From contig WSUB01000113.1 in assembly GCA_019633425.1 (NCBI GenBank), positions 62,001 through 126,000 of the forward strand: a stretch of 64,000 nt of DNA, written 5' to 3'. This DNA is from Tulasnella sp. 424 (Eukaryota; Basidiomycota; Agaricomycetes; Cantharellales; Tulasnellaceae). Position numbers and translations under genes: made by a program. Shown here one piece after another: positions 44,986-58,300 of the stretch (positions within the stretch are counted from its first letter, which is position 1; every line of letters starts with the position of its first letter). Under the pieces are notes generated by a model that searched no databases, was not told the origin of the DNA, and saw only the letters and a program-made list of their open reading frames with translations.

Positions 44986-45985
44986 CTATACAACCCGTAA
45001 TGCTTTTTGCCTCTGAAGGGTAGCGGACTTCAGGTCCTGGGAGCCGTACGAATATCCGACAGCTTTTTCATAAGGAGGCGGAGGGGGGATGTACCATTCC
45101 ATCGGGGAAGGAGGTGATGAGTGGCACTCCGTTGTCACCGGCGTGGCAGGGATGACAGAGAATGAGACGCCAATCGGAGTGGGGATTGTCGGAGAAGCTA
45201 ATGGCTCCTCTAGGGATGATAACCAAGGGATGATGGAAGAGTGGGGTGGTCGTGAGATTGTTGGAGTGACAGGAGAAGTTGGTGCTGAACAGTTGGGATC
45301 GTCGCCAAGTCGGACCTCGATCGGGAGGACTTGACTCTTGACGTTGACCCTCCCCTCTCTGGAAATGGAGTCCCACTATATTGTTGGTCAGTTTGTGAGT
45401 ACACAGTGGTTTTGGAAGGAAGGTCTAACTCACCAGTTCTTGATGTGACCGCTGAGCGTCGGCCTCATCAACGACACTGGTCTCCACCAGCATGGGACCG
45501 CTTTGAGATCGATACAGAGCTTGAACGGACGTTTTTCTCGAGACTTTCCAACATTAAAGGAGGTCAATATACACATTCAGCTCTTTCGGAGACATGTGTA
45601 CACTTACGATAGATCGTCTGCATTGACTGTGGTAAAATGACCCCCATGACAGGATATACGATCCAGTCTTCAACCTGCTTTCTCCTGATTTTGACTTTGA
45701 ACAAAATGTGCTGACTGCCAGTGTTGCGCAGAATGACGGGGTACAACCTCTTCTCAGGGTCTAGATATTTAAATCCCTCATCAGTCCCGAATTCAACCAT
45801 CCTGTGCATGGAACCAACATACCGCTGACGGTGACCCCACGAGGCTCCATGACTATCGTCGCTGTTGAATCGACCTCGCCCAACGATGACCGTCTAGATC
45901 CAGAACCACGTCTGTGTCGACGGAACGCCGACGCTGTTTCGGGGAGCGGTTCGCTGCTTGCCCTTCCATTGTTGGACAAGATCAT
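44986..45985 (-). CDS. MSP (major sperm protein)-domain protein, 271 aa, no membrane anchor
   Basis: Exons 45985-45823, 45760-45608, 45543-45434 and 45375-44986; phases close to 272 codons. After a basic N-terminus (RRHRRGSGSRRSS) comes an MSP-type immunoglobulin-like fold: TIVMEPRGVTVS, then RLYPVILRNTGSQHILFKVK, YPVMGVILPQSMQTI and a final strand around LVETSVVDEADAQ. This resembles the FFAT-binding MSP domain of VAP/Scs2 proteins that tether membranes at the ER. The C-terminal half is Ser/Pro-rich, ends in PPPPYEKAV followed by a basic tail, and has no transmembrane helix, unlike VAPs. PPPY is a potential WW-domain ligand. A pyrimidine-rich tract sits immediately before the ATG. The intron at 45761-45822 has clear GTATGT, CTGAT and TAG signals. 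Confidence 0.75.
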
Positions 45986-46739
45986 GAAAAAAGAGAGGGA
46001 AAGGGGGGAGGTTAAACTGTGGTTAAAATCTGGTAGTCCAGGAGCTATAAATGGTCAAAAACATACCTGTGCACCTTACGTCCGCCCGCCCAGTTCCTCA
46101 CGTTTTCCTGACGACCGTCCTTAAGGCGGAAAATAAAAGGAGCGAGAGAATGTACCAGCCTCAAAGGCAGGCAATGAAGGAAGGGTGTGGACGATTTCAC
46201 ACCACATCCTTGATGGCCTCGGGGAGACAAGGGGAGAAAGTGGACCGCAGGAACGCAAATTGGAGGCTTGTTGATAGACAAGCTGTGCAAAGAAGCGCTC
46301 CGCCTCTCCCCGTTGAGGGAATTCTCCAAAATGACTGCGCGTTCACCAATAATTCAACTCGAAGTGCCGCGCACGTTCCAAGCAAGAGGTAACAATACAG
46401 AAGATATACATTTCCCTGTCTGGGCACGTTGCGTTCGATGCAGAGGCCCCGGAGACGAGACCGGCCAAGTCGGAATGAGGACCTCGACGGAGGTCAAATT
46501 CGAAAGCCACCTAAAAGCTGGAAAATCCCGCATTCTGTGATTTACGGTTCCATGGGCGCCCCAAAAATACCCCAGAGAGGCACAATAGTACGCTCAGCCT
46601 GAGGGTCGAATAAAGTCAAACGGCACGGAACCGTGGAAGCTCTGACGGACACCGTCGCGGTGGCTGTGCAGTCGCCGCTGCTTCTAGCTGCCGCGAACCT
46701 CCACGTCCAACTCCTTCTTGAAACCAAGTCAACGTCGCA
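45986..46739. other. Shared upstream region of MSP gene and SPC1
   Basis: 754 bp between divergent genes; CT-rich on the minus strand next to 45986. No further gene recognised. Confidence 0.5.
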
Positions 46740-47216
46740 ATGTCATCCCAAATCGAGGAAAAAATACGCAGTCTATTTGAGGGAACAATTGTGAGCATAC
46801 ACATACTCTTTTCAGGTTGAGCTTTTAGCCAATGAGTAAATGTGCCACAGGACTTCAAGGGACAGGAAAATGTTGAATCCCTGGTACACTACTGGTTAAT
46901 CTTCGCTACCGTAAGCCATTTATATCTATACACTTTGCTGTTTACACACGTGTTGAGTAACACGCTTGATGTTTCTAGGCCCTTTCCTTCGTCGTCGGTC
47001 TCGCGCTCCAGGACATATCCTACACGTTCAAGATATTCTTCGGCTCATCCGCGCTATTAGCTCTAGTAAGTCGACTCTTATCATCTTCTAGACGCCGATG
47101 GGCTGAGAATGGGTTCTGGTTGTTAGGTCGTCGTTCCACCGTGGCCGTTCTTCACCCGTCACCCAGTGACGTGGCTGCCAGAAATGCCTCCTACCGACAC
47201 CAAAAAGAGCCAGTAG
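46740..47216 (+). CDS. spc1: Signal peptidase complex subunit SPC1 (SPCS1/SPC12), 95 aa
   Basis: Small ER-membrane subunit of the signal peptidase complex. Exons 46740-46790, 46851-46910, 46979-47065 and 47127-47216, all phase 0. The protein begins MSSQIEEKIRSLFEGTIDFK and reads DFKGQENVESLVHYWLIFAT, followed by two short hydrophobic segments (LSFVVGLALQDISYTFKIFF, then SSALLALVVVPPWPFF). It ends RHPVTWLPEMPPTDTKKSQ, a basic tail ending in KKSQ. DFKGQ, GLALQDIS and the PPWPFF-x-RHPVTWLP block are the family signature. Length is typical for fungal Spc1. Intron 3 is 61 nt. Confidence 0.93.
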
Positions 47217-47421
47217 CATTCACGGCAATAATTCCTCTCATATATCCTAAGCCCACTTTGTACCCTGTCGCTGTCGAATATCCGTGCTCAAAAACACTGC
47301 CACCACGTGGGAGGCTAAAGCAACGAACAGCATCCAAATATTAAGAATATGAATAAGAACGGTAAAATGGATCAACACCCTAGAAACGAAAGGTAGAACA
47401 ACTCAAACCCCCCTAAGATTA

Positions 47422-50409
47422 TTACTGCATTCCATTCTCCCTAAGGAGAGCCAACCGCTGCTCAATCCCAACCGCGTAGCCATCGCCATCGCCTCCATTA
47501 GAAACCGACGAATACCCGTACGTCTGATCACCACCACCTTGTCTCCAGAGCATCGCCGGAGGTCCAACGTCACCTCCCGACCGAGCCCCAAACCCAGTCG
47601 GACTCATAGGCCGTTCATCTTTCGCCTCCCAACTCTTCTGGACAATCATATCCACTTTTGAATTAGCTTCCGCCCGAGCTTTCGACGTAAAATGTGACGG
47701 GGGTGGTGTGACGGACCGATTAGTGATCGTAGTCACCGTCGTCGCGTTGCGCGCTAAAGTGCGATGCGGTCCCATGAGGCGGTTTGACGTAGGTGCTGGA
47801 GCCGCGAGTAAACGGGTCGTCGTAGGTGAGGCGTCCTTTAATGGCGAACTCCGGGGTGAATGAAGGCGTCGATTGGCTTTGAGTTTCACCATCATGTTGT
47901 CTTGTCCTTGTCCGGGTACCTTGGTGGCGGTGGCAGGGCGTGACGGGCCCCGGGGCGGAGATGAGGGAGGGAACCGTTCACCGAAAAATAAGTCCGCTTC
48001 CAACGGGGGCGACATGATTTCCGAGGGCAACTCAGGAAGAGGGGATTGAGGCCTTTGAATGGGTGGCAGCGAAGTCTGTACCGAAGGAACCTGAGACTAG
48101 GGGGTTCGCGTTAGACGTCGGTACAACGGAAACGGGACAATGGGAAAGGGTTGCAGGTACCTTGATGCCTTCATCTCCCGAATGACGTCCTCGAGCAGCC
48201 TTTGCCAATTCAGCCGCAGACAGCATATCACTTGCGTCATACTCCAAACCTAACCCATTCACTACAGCTCGTCCCGTAGACCGGGCATCACCAACCTTCG
48301 GAGAAGCATGATCGGTCTCCGGCGAGTAAACGGAAGGAATCGTCGACGCCAATGTAGCTGCGCGCGACAAGAACGCAGCTCTTGCTAGAGCAATATCGTC
48401 ATCTAGGCCGGGGGCGTCTTTCAGCCACTGTTGAGTACGTCGATATTTCGTGTTCATCCGTGTTGCCGGACGCTTCTGTGAAAGGTAAGGTATGAAGTTA
48501 GTGTTAGCAAAAGGTGAATTGGTTGCTATAAGGAATAGAAGATGCTCACGGGTTGCTCGACTAAAGCCTCAACCTCAGATAAGCCAATATCTTCCTCCAT
48601 CTCAGTTCCGGTTGCCCGAGACTCGCGAACCCTCTCATCGTGCTGCCTGACCACGTCACTAACTGATTGCGGTCGTGGTTTATCTTGACGTTTATTAGTC
48701 ACACGGAGAGGCATGGGGGCTGGGGGTACGTCATTCAGCGACAACTGGTCAGCGGACAAGTGAGAAGGCGAGAATTGAACGGAATCGGAGAAGGGGTTGC
48801 TATCGGCTGTCAAAGAACGTTCCACGGGACGAATTTCAGATTGCTTGTACATCCGTTCTGCTAGAATTCTTCGAATAGACTTGTGATGAATTCCTCCGTT
48901 CAGTGATCGTGGAGTGGTCGAGAATGCCGCAGCAGTTCCTTCCGTTTCGAAGCCCTCAGCTTCGTCGGAGCTGTAAGACGGGAGACGTCGTCGTTCTGGT
49001 CTCTGCACGCCCGGTCCAGAAGAGACGGCTGAGGCACCGCGGTGGGAGGTCGTATTCCGTTCGGAATCCATGGAAAGGATAGAGCTTGCGTTCGACTTGG
49101 TGCGACCCAAAGTGGGGGCCCAACCGCGAGAAGACTGCCTCTCTCCGGTTAGGGTCTCTGGCCTGTCACGACTGGGTAGGGAGGTAAACTTGTCGTCGGC
49201 GCCGCCTGTCAATACTGCTGTCGTCTCCCGGGAAAGACTGCGCTGATACTTCTTCGTCGGTGAGGCCGACGATCCGATCCCACTCGCCTCGTCCAGCTCC
49301 GGTTGGGGGGAATCGCCGTACAAGCTTGAGTAATGCCTCCAGCCTCTACTCAAATCGATCTCGAGTTCCTCTGCATCGCCTTCCTTGGAGTATACTCGGC
49401 TGAGATCCGATATTTCAGGCTGAATGTACCGACCGAGTGAGCGCTCGCGCCATTGTCCGTAGCCGTAGGTCGAAGGGTCGAAGCGACCGGTCGTGCCGTT
49501 GACGAAGTGGGATCCCTTGGGGTCTGGTGACGAGAGGAGGTCGGGAAAGGCGTATGGTGGACGATCTGTTGAATTGATTGCTCGGTCCATCTTTGAGCCG
49601 CCAAGTTTGAGGTACTTCCCGGGGCGGGTAAAGCGAGCGAGGTACTTCTGAACCGACCACCATGGGGTGGCAGCAGGCGGGATCGTTGAACGTTGCCTGA
49701 AGTCCGCGTAGGAGCTAATCCCCTTTTCGCCACCTACGTCCCCTGTTTCTAGTCGGGCCATGAAGTCGGGGGCTCCCCATCTACGTTCTTGGTCTGCTTG
49801 CCATCGTTTCGTGACGTAGAACCCAATGGCAATCCCACCGGCAAGAGCACAAACGGCGAATATCGAAATTATATAGACTGGCTTGAAATTATGCGACGAC
49901 GATTGAGTGGGTGAGGAAGAGCCGGAGGGAGAGGCGGATGGACTGGTCGACGCCGTTGAATTCGATGGGAGGGGTGTCGCGGAGTTCGACGATGAGGTGA
50001 TGAAACTGTCTGAGCTTTGACTGGAAGAGGCGTCAACGGACGAAGATGCCGGTTCTGCTGTTGTTCGAGTGATATCGGGAGCCGATGCGGATGTCATTGC
50101 TGAAGTTGGAACTGGAGGGGTCCACCATAATGTAGTTTGAGCGGAAGTTGTCCCCGTATCTGCTGCGCTGGAGGCGGTCGTAGTAGAAGCTCCCCAGGGC
50201 GGGTAAGGCCACCAGTAATTGTAGCTCGAGGACGAAGTTGCGCTTGGTGCCCAGTCCTGACGCTGGTGCAGTCGTACACCTGAGACTGTGGAATTAGCAG
50301 GAACTGAGAGAGCGATTGTCGCTACTACGACGAAATTCAACCTGAAAGCAGATATCGGATCGGTGGGGTTCTTCGGGTGAGATGCCAGAACTCACCGGTG
50401 GCCCATCAT
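47422..50409 (-). CDS. Single-pass membrane protein with Ser/Thr-rich ectodomain, 931 aa
   Basis: Exons 50409-50396, 50341-48550, 48475-48161 and 48096-47422; phases close. Start MMGHRLNFVVVATIALSVPA is a predicted signal peptide split by a 54-nt intron after four codons. Residues of about 30-160 are Ser/Thr-rich (potential O-mannosylation), followed by one transmembrane helix (PVYIISIFAVCALAGGIAIG) and a basic stop-transfer region (TKRWQADQERRW). The cytoplasmic part of about 750 residues is low complexity, with a SIRRILAERMYKQ segment and a C-terminal stretch ending RLALLRENGMQ. The layout resembles fungal wall-stress sensors of the Mid2/Wsc or Axl2-like kind, but no conserved ectodomain is visible, so function is unknown. 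The true start could be either of two adjacent Met codons. Confidence 0.8.
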
Positions 50410-52703
50410 CACGGGGTGTTCGCGCTAACCCAAGTGTGACTACTAGGTCGAAAGAGGTGAAGCACAGAAGAACGACATTCTCCCGACATATTAGAACCAA
50501 CACGAGTGGATTCTGATGCTGTCGGGGCCATATTGCAATCGTTCAGCTCGTCGGGCAGAGTTGCAATCCGGACGGGCGGGGAGAGTCGCCTCAGCTACAA
50601 ACTCGAGCAAGCACGTCAAGCTGCTCTCATCATTACCGCCAAGTTCCTCAAGTGACTTCTTGCTCGCTGATCATCGGGAGACCTGGGGACTCATGTGCTC
50701 ATGTGAACCGACGTGGTTTTTCTCGTTGCCTGCTCAACGCGCATGACGGCCTTTGCGGGCACCACGAAAACGCGTGGTCGTAGGCAGTGCCGATGTCCGT
50801 GTGAGGCCGCCGCGGGTTAGCAACCAGCGTCGGTGCCATCGCTGTGCCGAGTTTCAGAACCTCGCTGCATCCAACATTCTTTCTCCTCTGGAAACATCGT
50901 CGGGCCAGTGTTGACTCGAGCTAGATGACGACAAGGGGGTACGGATACTGCTATAATTGTTCGGCTCAATCACCACTAGCACCGCTCGACTCAACCACTA
51001 AAGCTGTTCGGACTAACTAGTTTTGGACCTATGACATCCGAAAATGCATTTGACACATTGAAGACTTATGATTCATAATGTGATCACTGGAATGATCTGT
51101 TTCGGGGACGCGGCTAGTTCGACTGTACGCACCCATGCTCGCTGGCTACCCAGCCGCAAGCTTGAGGCTTGAGGCTCGAAAACCTGATCTATGCTCAGAT
51201 CTGCTGACTGAACGCACTTCCATTGCTGTTTGCGGAATGTGTCTTGGGTTACCGGGCGAGGTGACGCAGGAACCTTCCGCCAACCTGCCAGCTGTCTGAT
51301 CGGAAGTTTCGCAACGGGGAGAGGTGGCTAGCTCCTACTCTTTCTAGAGAGTTCCGGGTCAAATGTTTCTTGGAGCTGTGGACATCCGCACGAAATGTTC
51401 CCTCGCGCTGGAGGGCAGGAATCTCCCCGACGTGCTCTGAATCGGCAACATCGAACCAATAGTAGCCAACGCCATTGCTCCACAAAACTAGATTCAGCTC
51501 TGTCCTCGCCCTATTGGTGCCGCTTTGCATTGAGCATCGCTAAACCAAGCATTCTTTATCGCAGCAATGCGTCAGTAGGCAGGTTCCAAGCCGCCCGACG
51601 GCCAGAGGGTCTTCGTTTGATCGTCTCCGCAGTCAGCTTCGGAAGTTCCGTCGTGCATCTCAGAGTTATCCTTCACTCCGGCTGAAAAAATGGGGTCGAC
51701 ATCTTGTTCTTTCACCTTGCACAGATGACGCCTTGCGGAAACACTCCGCCTCGCAAATCCCAACCATTCTGTTTCCTCGAACCTTTTCTGAGAACATGGG
51801 CTGAAATAGGAAGCACTATGGACATATCAGATGCTGGTGGCTTTGCCCGACGAGGCGAGTGGCGGCCGAGCGTGAGTGCGTGTGATCCCACCTCCACTTC
51901 CTTCCCATCGCAAGGATAGGCATTGCCCTGGGTGGACAATCCTGCGGCGTTTTGCGGTATATTTTAACTTTCTCAATTGAATTGCTACGGTGGGGAGGCG
52001 TGAGCGGGGGTTTGCCGTCTTCGCGGCTTGAAGTTGTTCCCTGTACTGTATGTACGTCATTTCCGAGTTGTGCAAAGGGGATTAGCGTTGCTTCCCAGAG
52101 GGCCTCTATGGTTGTTACACATTCTTGAGACAACGGAGAAACCTAGAGATTTGAAATTCATTCCAGAGTCGGTTGCAAGGGATCGTCCCCGCCGGGGAGG
52201 CTGTGCCGTGGATACCAATCTCGGAAGATGTAAGAAGACTTGTATTTCAACTTCAACACACACATACAAGACTACAGAACAAACTACGGAAAGCCTAAGC
52301 TATCGAGGGTCGGAATTAGAGGGAACAGATAAAGGCAACTAGACTAGAGCGAGCGAGGGCAGGATTCGAAGAAACGAAGGTAGCGGGAGAAATCCGAGGA
52401 CTAGGTTGGTTGTATATGAGATAGACGTCAGAGAATAAATGAAAGGAAGGTTGGGCAAATGGTAATAAATGATCGAGTAGGGATAGGTTCGGCAAGATAG
52501 AGAAGCAATATAGTAAGGAAAGGAGCGTTTTAAGAAAGAAGGATCCAACGACAGTAGTAATAATAGTTTTAGAGGCAGCTTAGGGTATATAGTGAGCGTC
52601 TGGGAGTCGTGTCATATAACCTATATGGTAGTCGTTTCCATAGACGTGGCGTGGGTTAAGGGGAAAGGGTGTATTGTTACAACAAGTGGCTGGCAACCCG
52701 TAA
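50410..52703. other. 2.3-kb intergenic region
   Basis: Lies upstream of the membrane-protein gene and downstream of the homeodomain gene. Small open frames lack domains and splice context. Bases about 52200-52620 are AT-richer and probably include the 3' untranslated region of the homeodomain gene. No RNA gene or repeat recognised. Confidence 0.4.
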
Positions 52704-55339
52704 TCACCGACGGGCGCGTGGGCTGGACGGCCGACTCGGATTGAGAGAAGCACCATACGAGCTCGGGTATCCAACGGGATTTGCTTCGGGGGGTCCGGAG
52801 ACTGGCCAGGGTAGCCTAATTGGCTGCTGCGCTGCCGCCGGGTCGGGGCCAGTCTGAGGCGGGGGCGGTCGGGGAGCAATTCGAGCTGGCCACGAGAGTC
52901 GCCTTGGCTGGAAGTAGTCTAGCACTGCATGACGGTCCCAGAGGGGTTCAGGCTGGAGGGTAAAAGGAGGAGGGTACGCAGTCGAGTGAGTAGCACTCTG
53001 TGCAACGTCCGCCGGCCGGGCCGTGGGTGTAAGTTGCTGTTGCTGACTTGCCGCGTCGCCAATATGGCGGTCCAGAGATGTCGACGCAGATGGAGCGTGA
53101 GAGACCGACTGAGGATACGGTGGTGATAGCGGAGCGCGATCAAGCGATCTCCTTGGTTCGTGTGGACCGAGAAGCGGAGATACAGGAGAACCGGGTGGAA
53201 GATTCAATGGCGGGAGACGAACGTCCTGCGTCAGAGCCTCGCTCGTGGCAGCTGATTGACCATCAAACGGCGAGGCAGGGCGCGATTGGATACCCCGTGG
53301 AGACGCAGGGCGCGATTGAGCGATGCGACGAGAAGGGCTTCTTCGTCGTCTCGCTTCGGCCGAAGCAGCGTATGGGTGGAAGCTGGATGGGGGTGATGCT
53401 GGCCGTCCGTATGGACGTTCGACGGACGTAAACCTCTCAGCCTCAGCATGGGTAGAACTTCTCTGATGTTCTCGATTGAAGCTAAGTTGCGGGGCCGGTC
53501 CGAGCGAAGGATCTCGGGGGTCACCACCACTCCAGCTTTGAGCCCTCGGGGAGTGCCTTCGGTAGACGGGTACCATCCCGTATTCGGCAATCGCCTCCGG
53601 AGCAACGTCCACCGGTCGGAGCTGGTACGGAGAGCTCCCAGGTGTGAGGTGTCCAAAGTGCGTTGTTGCGGGCTGTAGGGTGTACTCTGACCGAGGCGGA
53701 TAGCCTGCTCCCGCTACTGGAGCGAGTGGGGGATTCCATGCACTGGGAGGGTGAGGCAGCGCCGACATCCGCATGGGATGGCCATGTCCATGATGCGGTG
53801 AAAGTGGGGCCAAGCTGGGTGACTCGGGCCTCCCGGATACGGACGTGGACGTGGATGCTGACTGTTGCTTCATAGCAGCCTCTTCCTTCTCGCGACGAGC
53901 TTTTTGACGACGGTTCTGTAGTGTTAAGATGAGTGAGCAATCAACACGGCAAATGAATAAAGTTCAGAATTCTAACCTGGAACCACACCTGTTTTGGAAC
54001 AATGGGTTAAATTAAAAAGTGGCAAGTCAGGAATCGAATACGACGGGTTCTAGGGAAGAAACGTATTACCTGAACTTTTCGAGCCGAGAGGCCAATACGA
54101 CGACCGAGTTCTTCGCGACGCGCTGTACTTGGAAAGGGGGTCTGTAAAAGACGAAAAGTGCCAAGTCAGGATCTAATGTCAAATACATGACGAGTGGCGT
54201 CAGGAAGTTGGACGAACCTCTGCGAGGAGCTTGTTCAGCTCAGCGCTTTGATGGGCAGTAGGAAGAACTCTGGTGCGCTTCTTCTTCGCATGAAATAGCT
54301 CCAGCTCCGTCGTCGGAAGTAGCAATCGCTCGCGAGGGCCTGATTGAGCGTGTTCCGCCTGAGACCTCCTTCTTGTACTTCCTTCAGAGTCTGCGTCCGA
54401 CGCTCCAGAGACATGGGCACCACCGTGGTGGCCGTAATGGTCTTCCTCGTCATCGTCTTCGTCGTCAGACATTACAGCTCGTCTACTCTCTACTACTGCA
54501 TTACGTCCTAAACCTTGAGCCGCTGACCTGCTGTGCCCAGCCGTTCCGGACGCCACACTGAGATCTGCTATGGGTACGTCGGGCAAGCTTGCGTAGCTGC
54601 TTCTCCCCCGAATCGCTCTGTGGATGGCGGAAGACGAACCCGTCGTGTCCAAAGATGAGGTACTTCCAAATTCCCTTTGAGACCCCGGGTCCGGAGGGGG
54701 AGTCGTTGTTCCGAATGAACCGTAAGACCGAGACTGTGCTCGAGTAACTCGTCCGGAGGGGAGTCGAAAGGATGAGGGAGGGAGAGTGGAAAGTGGACTA
54801 GCGACTGGCGCTGGTTGGGGATGAGAGAGCGCGGTTGAAAGTTGAAGGAGCGGACTGCTTTGGGCCGGCTGCGAAGTATTTTGAGGGGACCCAGCAGTTG
54901 CACGAGGATCGCGCACGATTGCGGGACCCCCACCTACTACTAAATCAGTGGCAAGGCCTTGTTGGGGAGTTGACGTGGTGGTGGTGGCCGGCGTATTAAT
55001 GAGAGTTTGCAATGGCAGGTGAGGCCCAGATGTTGGAGAAGGTGATCGGCTCGGTCTTGCTGAATGCGGTGTAGAGCGAGGTGGGCCCATGACCTCTTTG
55101 CGCTCCTCGTGAGCAGTTGAGGAGCAAGATGAAGTACCCGGGGAGGGGGCGTCGTAATAAGCTGTTGTAGAGGATTGACAAGAGGCGCCAAGTGGCAAAG
55201 GTTGGACACGAGGTGACAAAGGTTGAGGATGCTGCTGGCTTAATGGCCCACCATACGTGCTCTTGGAAGACCCAGAGACTGAAGGCGCACTAATGGTGAG
55301 AACGTGTAGGGAGAGAAGGTCGTCCAGCGTAACGGATTG
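52704..55339 (-). CDS. Homeodomain transcription factor, 5' end unresolved
   Basis: Exons: open frame from at most 55339 to 54218, then 54141-54070, 53988-53977 (12 nt), 53915-52704. The homeodomain is assembled across four exons: KKKRTRVLPTAHQSAELNKL, LAETPFPSTARREELGRRIG, LSARKVQVWFQNRRQKARRE. The recognition helix WFQNRRQKAR is canonical, and VWFQ is a four-codon microexon. An acidic stretch (SDDEDDDEEDHYGHHGG) precedes the homeodomain; both flanks are Ser/Pro-rich. I find no ATG in frame at the 5' end before an in-frame TGA at 55340-55342. The first in-frame Met is at 55090, so either translation begins there or an upstream exon is missing from the model. Nuclear DNA-binding role inferred from the domain. 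Confidence 0.85.
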
Positions 55340-58300
55340 TCAGGCTCGTTCTCCGGATGGGCCGAAGAGAGCTGATACAGCGGTCGATGCGGTGAGGCGC
55401 GGGAGATTCGAGGATTGCAGGAGATATGACGGTCGGGTCGGAGTGTTGATTGGGGGCAGAGGGTAGGGGAATTCGGGATTTGTTTGAAAATGAGCAATAA
55501 AGATGCCGGCAGGGGCAGAGAGGTTCGATGGAAAGTGAGTGTGAGTGTTCGGCGAGTAATTATACGTGAAGAAGGTGGACAATATTACAAGAGTGCAGCA
55601 GGTTAACCGCGTGTGCACAATTGATTAGGCAGAATGCAGTGCTGCGGGCTTGTAAAAGAGACGGGAGGTTTGTCGGAGGGAGTTGTTTATGGCCGTCTGT
55701 AAAACGAACGAGTTTGGCTGAAGGGTGATGATTGGGGTGTAGAGATCGACGTCACTGCGAAAGTAAGAGTAATAAGGTATTAGAAGGGTGGTGGGCTTGG
55801 ATAGTAAGTAGTGGTGGCGGATGTGATGGACGGGAATAGAGGACAAACGGAGAGAGGTGTGAGGGTAGGGGGGGGTGAAGGAAACGATTGTCGCCTCTCA
55901 AACTTAGTGACATTATGTTGCCCGCCGAAGCCGATAAATTCCCCGTAACGAGCCAATTGCAGAAGTCAGGAGCGTCGGGCCAGAAACGTCGGGAACTGTT
56001 GGTATCCAAGAGGACTCAACGAGGGTAGAAGGGTTACGCTAGAAGCCCGGTCCTTCTTCCTGATCGAGATCCTGGGTCTGCCGCGACACAAACGATCCGC
56101 AATGCGGCACCTCTTGAAGCTTTTCGCTGCAAATCCACTAGCGCCAAATATGGCGCATGGGACACGAGTGGGCGGACCTTTCATTGATAGCCACGAGAGG
56201 CGTGGTGTTCCCAGCCTGAGCAGCCTCCGTGCGTGTGTGTATGGGCCTGAAATTTTGGGACTGTGGAAGTTTTCCCACTGTTTCAAAATTTCACCCGGAT
56301 CTGTGACCAAAATTTTGGGTCTTGCCTTTTTTGGAACACGGTTGCCACCGACATCAGAGACAAACACCTTTGCCCACCCAGGCCTCCCACCGAGGAGGAG
56401 ACCGAGCGTGGTAAAATAAAAGCGACTCGCCCGAATGCTATACAGTTGTCGTTATGCAGCTTTTCTTCTCTTCTGTGTCATTTGGGAAGGAAGGCGAAAA
56501 GCCTGACGATCGTCGTCGAGGAGCACAAATATCAAGCGCTAAAATCCCCACAGTAGGGTTCATAAACTCTCAGCGACCGTTTCCGTACCTGGACCGATTC
56601 CCTTGATACCCCGAATTGCGCTTTTCATTTTGTCTCGCTGCTCATCGATAACTACCTCCAATTTCGCTGTTCGAACTTCGTTCTCTACGCCCACGATCGC
56701 TCCTATGGCGTCGACAAGGATGCAATGTATCTCGGCTCCGAGACTTTAATGAGGAAAACAGGACATCAGCAGGCAGCCTCTGGTAATTTTGGGCCGCCAT
56801 CAATTAAACACACCAAGCCTTTGAAGGGGCTCACCTAAGCGGTGGCTTTTCAAGCCCTTTACGAGAATCATAGTTGCTCCAGACCCTAGCACGTCGTTAC
56901 ATCATTTCATCCTTGGTTGTAGGAGATTTCCGAGACCTGGTTTCCGGGGCAGAAACCCTCCCGGGGCATCGGAGACGACAGGTCAAACCGACTTTGTTGT
57001 CCGTAGAGAGGGAGGCCTCAGACACCGCGTGGCAGCTCCACCTGATGGCCCGTCGGCAAGAAAGATGTTTTGAACGGAAAATCATATTTTGCTGCGGGTA
57101 GTGACGGAGATATCCGATTAGGAGGAGATCATTTTCGTGTTTCAGCCTGACACGGCCGAGTGACCGACTCGATCCTGAAAGACGAGATGATGCCGCGGCA
57201 CCTTATGGCACTGTATACCGAACAGGGAAGTTGAATCAACGGGAATAGGTCAAATAAAATAGGAGCCAAATCTGCTGTTCATTTGCTGTACATCAAGAAG
57301 ACAGCTCTTTTTTGGCCCGAAAGGCTCAGTGCTGATAGGAGAAGGAGTTGTTACCGTATCTTATCGCAGCCCCCACCGACCTCGACGGTCGATTTGGGCG
57401 TGCGATGTCCTTCGGCGCCTCCGAATTGGGGCGTGAGGGGCGCCGAAGCGATCTGGGGCTAAATGGCTACCAGGAAACCAAAGAGCTCCTGGTGACAATA
57501 GAGGCGAGAGCGAACGTCCGCAAATGCAAGAGACAGCCCTTCGGAAAAGCTCGGAAGCACCCTGGTCGCTTTCATGTGCAAAAGGGTGCCAAAATCCGTG
57601 CGAGAATCATTGTATGAACAACCCAGACCGTGTGGGTATTTTGTCCGCTTTGGTAGCACAAGGTGCATTCGGGAGGCCGACACCGTTGGGCTTCGCTCAA
57701 AATTCGCCGACAGAGTTTGTTTAGGCAGAGTTCACTTGCACGACGGGTCAGGATCGCCAAGACAGGCTAGGAGTAGCAACCTACGCGAACGCAGGTTCAG
57801 ACGTCAGCGACAGATATAGTAGCCAGTGGCGACTTCCCGGGATCGAGCGATCCTGGGAGAGGTCAATCGGAAGCGACCATGGAAGCGACTCGTCCTTCCG
57901 GCCAAAACGGGTAGTAATTAGCTCTGCGTATCCTTCGTAGATGCCGCTTAGCGCAAATCTAGAGGAAAAATGAAATACGATGGATGGGTTAGTTTAGCAG
58001 GATGTCTCGGGAGGTGGTCCCGTATGCCCGGGTGCACAAAGTTATCCCTCTCGGCGGACGGTCGGAATACGGGATCGAAATCAACTGGATGGTGGTGTCC
58101 GATATGGATAGCGCCCTTTTTTGATCAAAATGGTGTTCTACTTGTCCCGAACGATATGGCTACCGTCGGCTGGGTGAGAAGAAGTAGCGACGAGCCTTAT
58201 AGGTACCGTTGAATTGCGCAGTCAACTCTAACCTTTCGCCGAACCTTTCGGGCCCGACGGTCTTGGTTTACCTACATAACTGTAAATATCTCACACTCAG

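Noticed and set aside
45761..45822. Very short (21-nt) intron in the MSP gene
   Set aside because: A GTATGT...CACAG reading exists but gives the wrong frame. The 62-nt intron with a CTGAT branch site restores the MSP domain and was used instead.
55752..56009. Frame with several Met codons as first exon of the homeodomain gene
   Set aside because: I could not find a donor/acceptor pair linking it in phase to 55339, so it was not joined.
57837..57860. Hairpin around CCCGGGATCG as terminator or RNA element
   Set aside because: It has one mismatch, no adjacent gene and no T-run; nothing supports a function.
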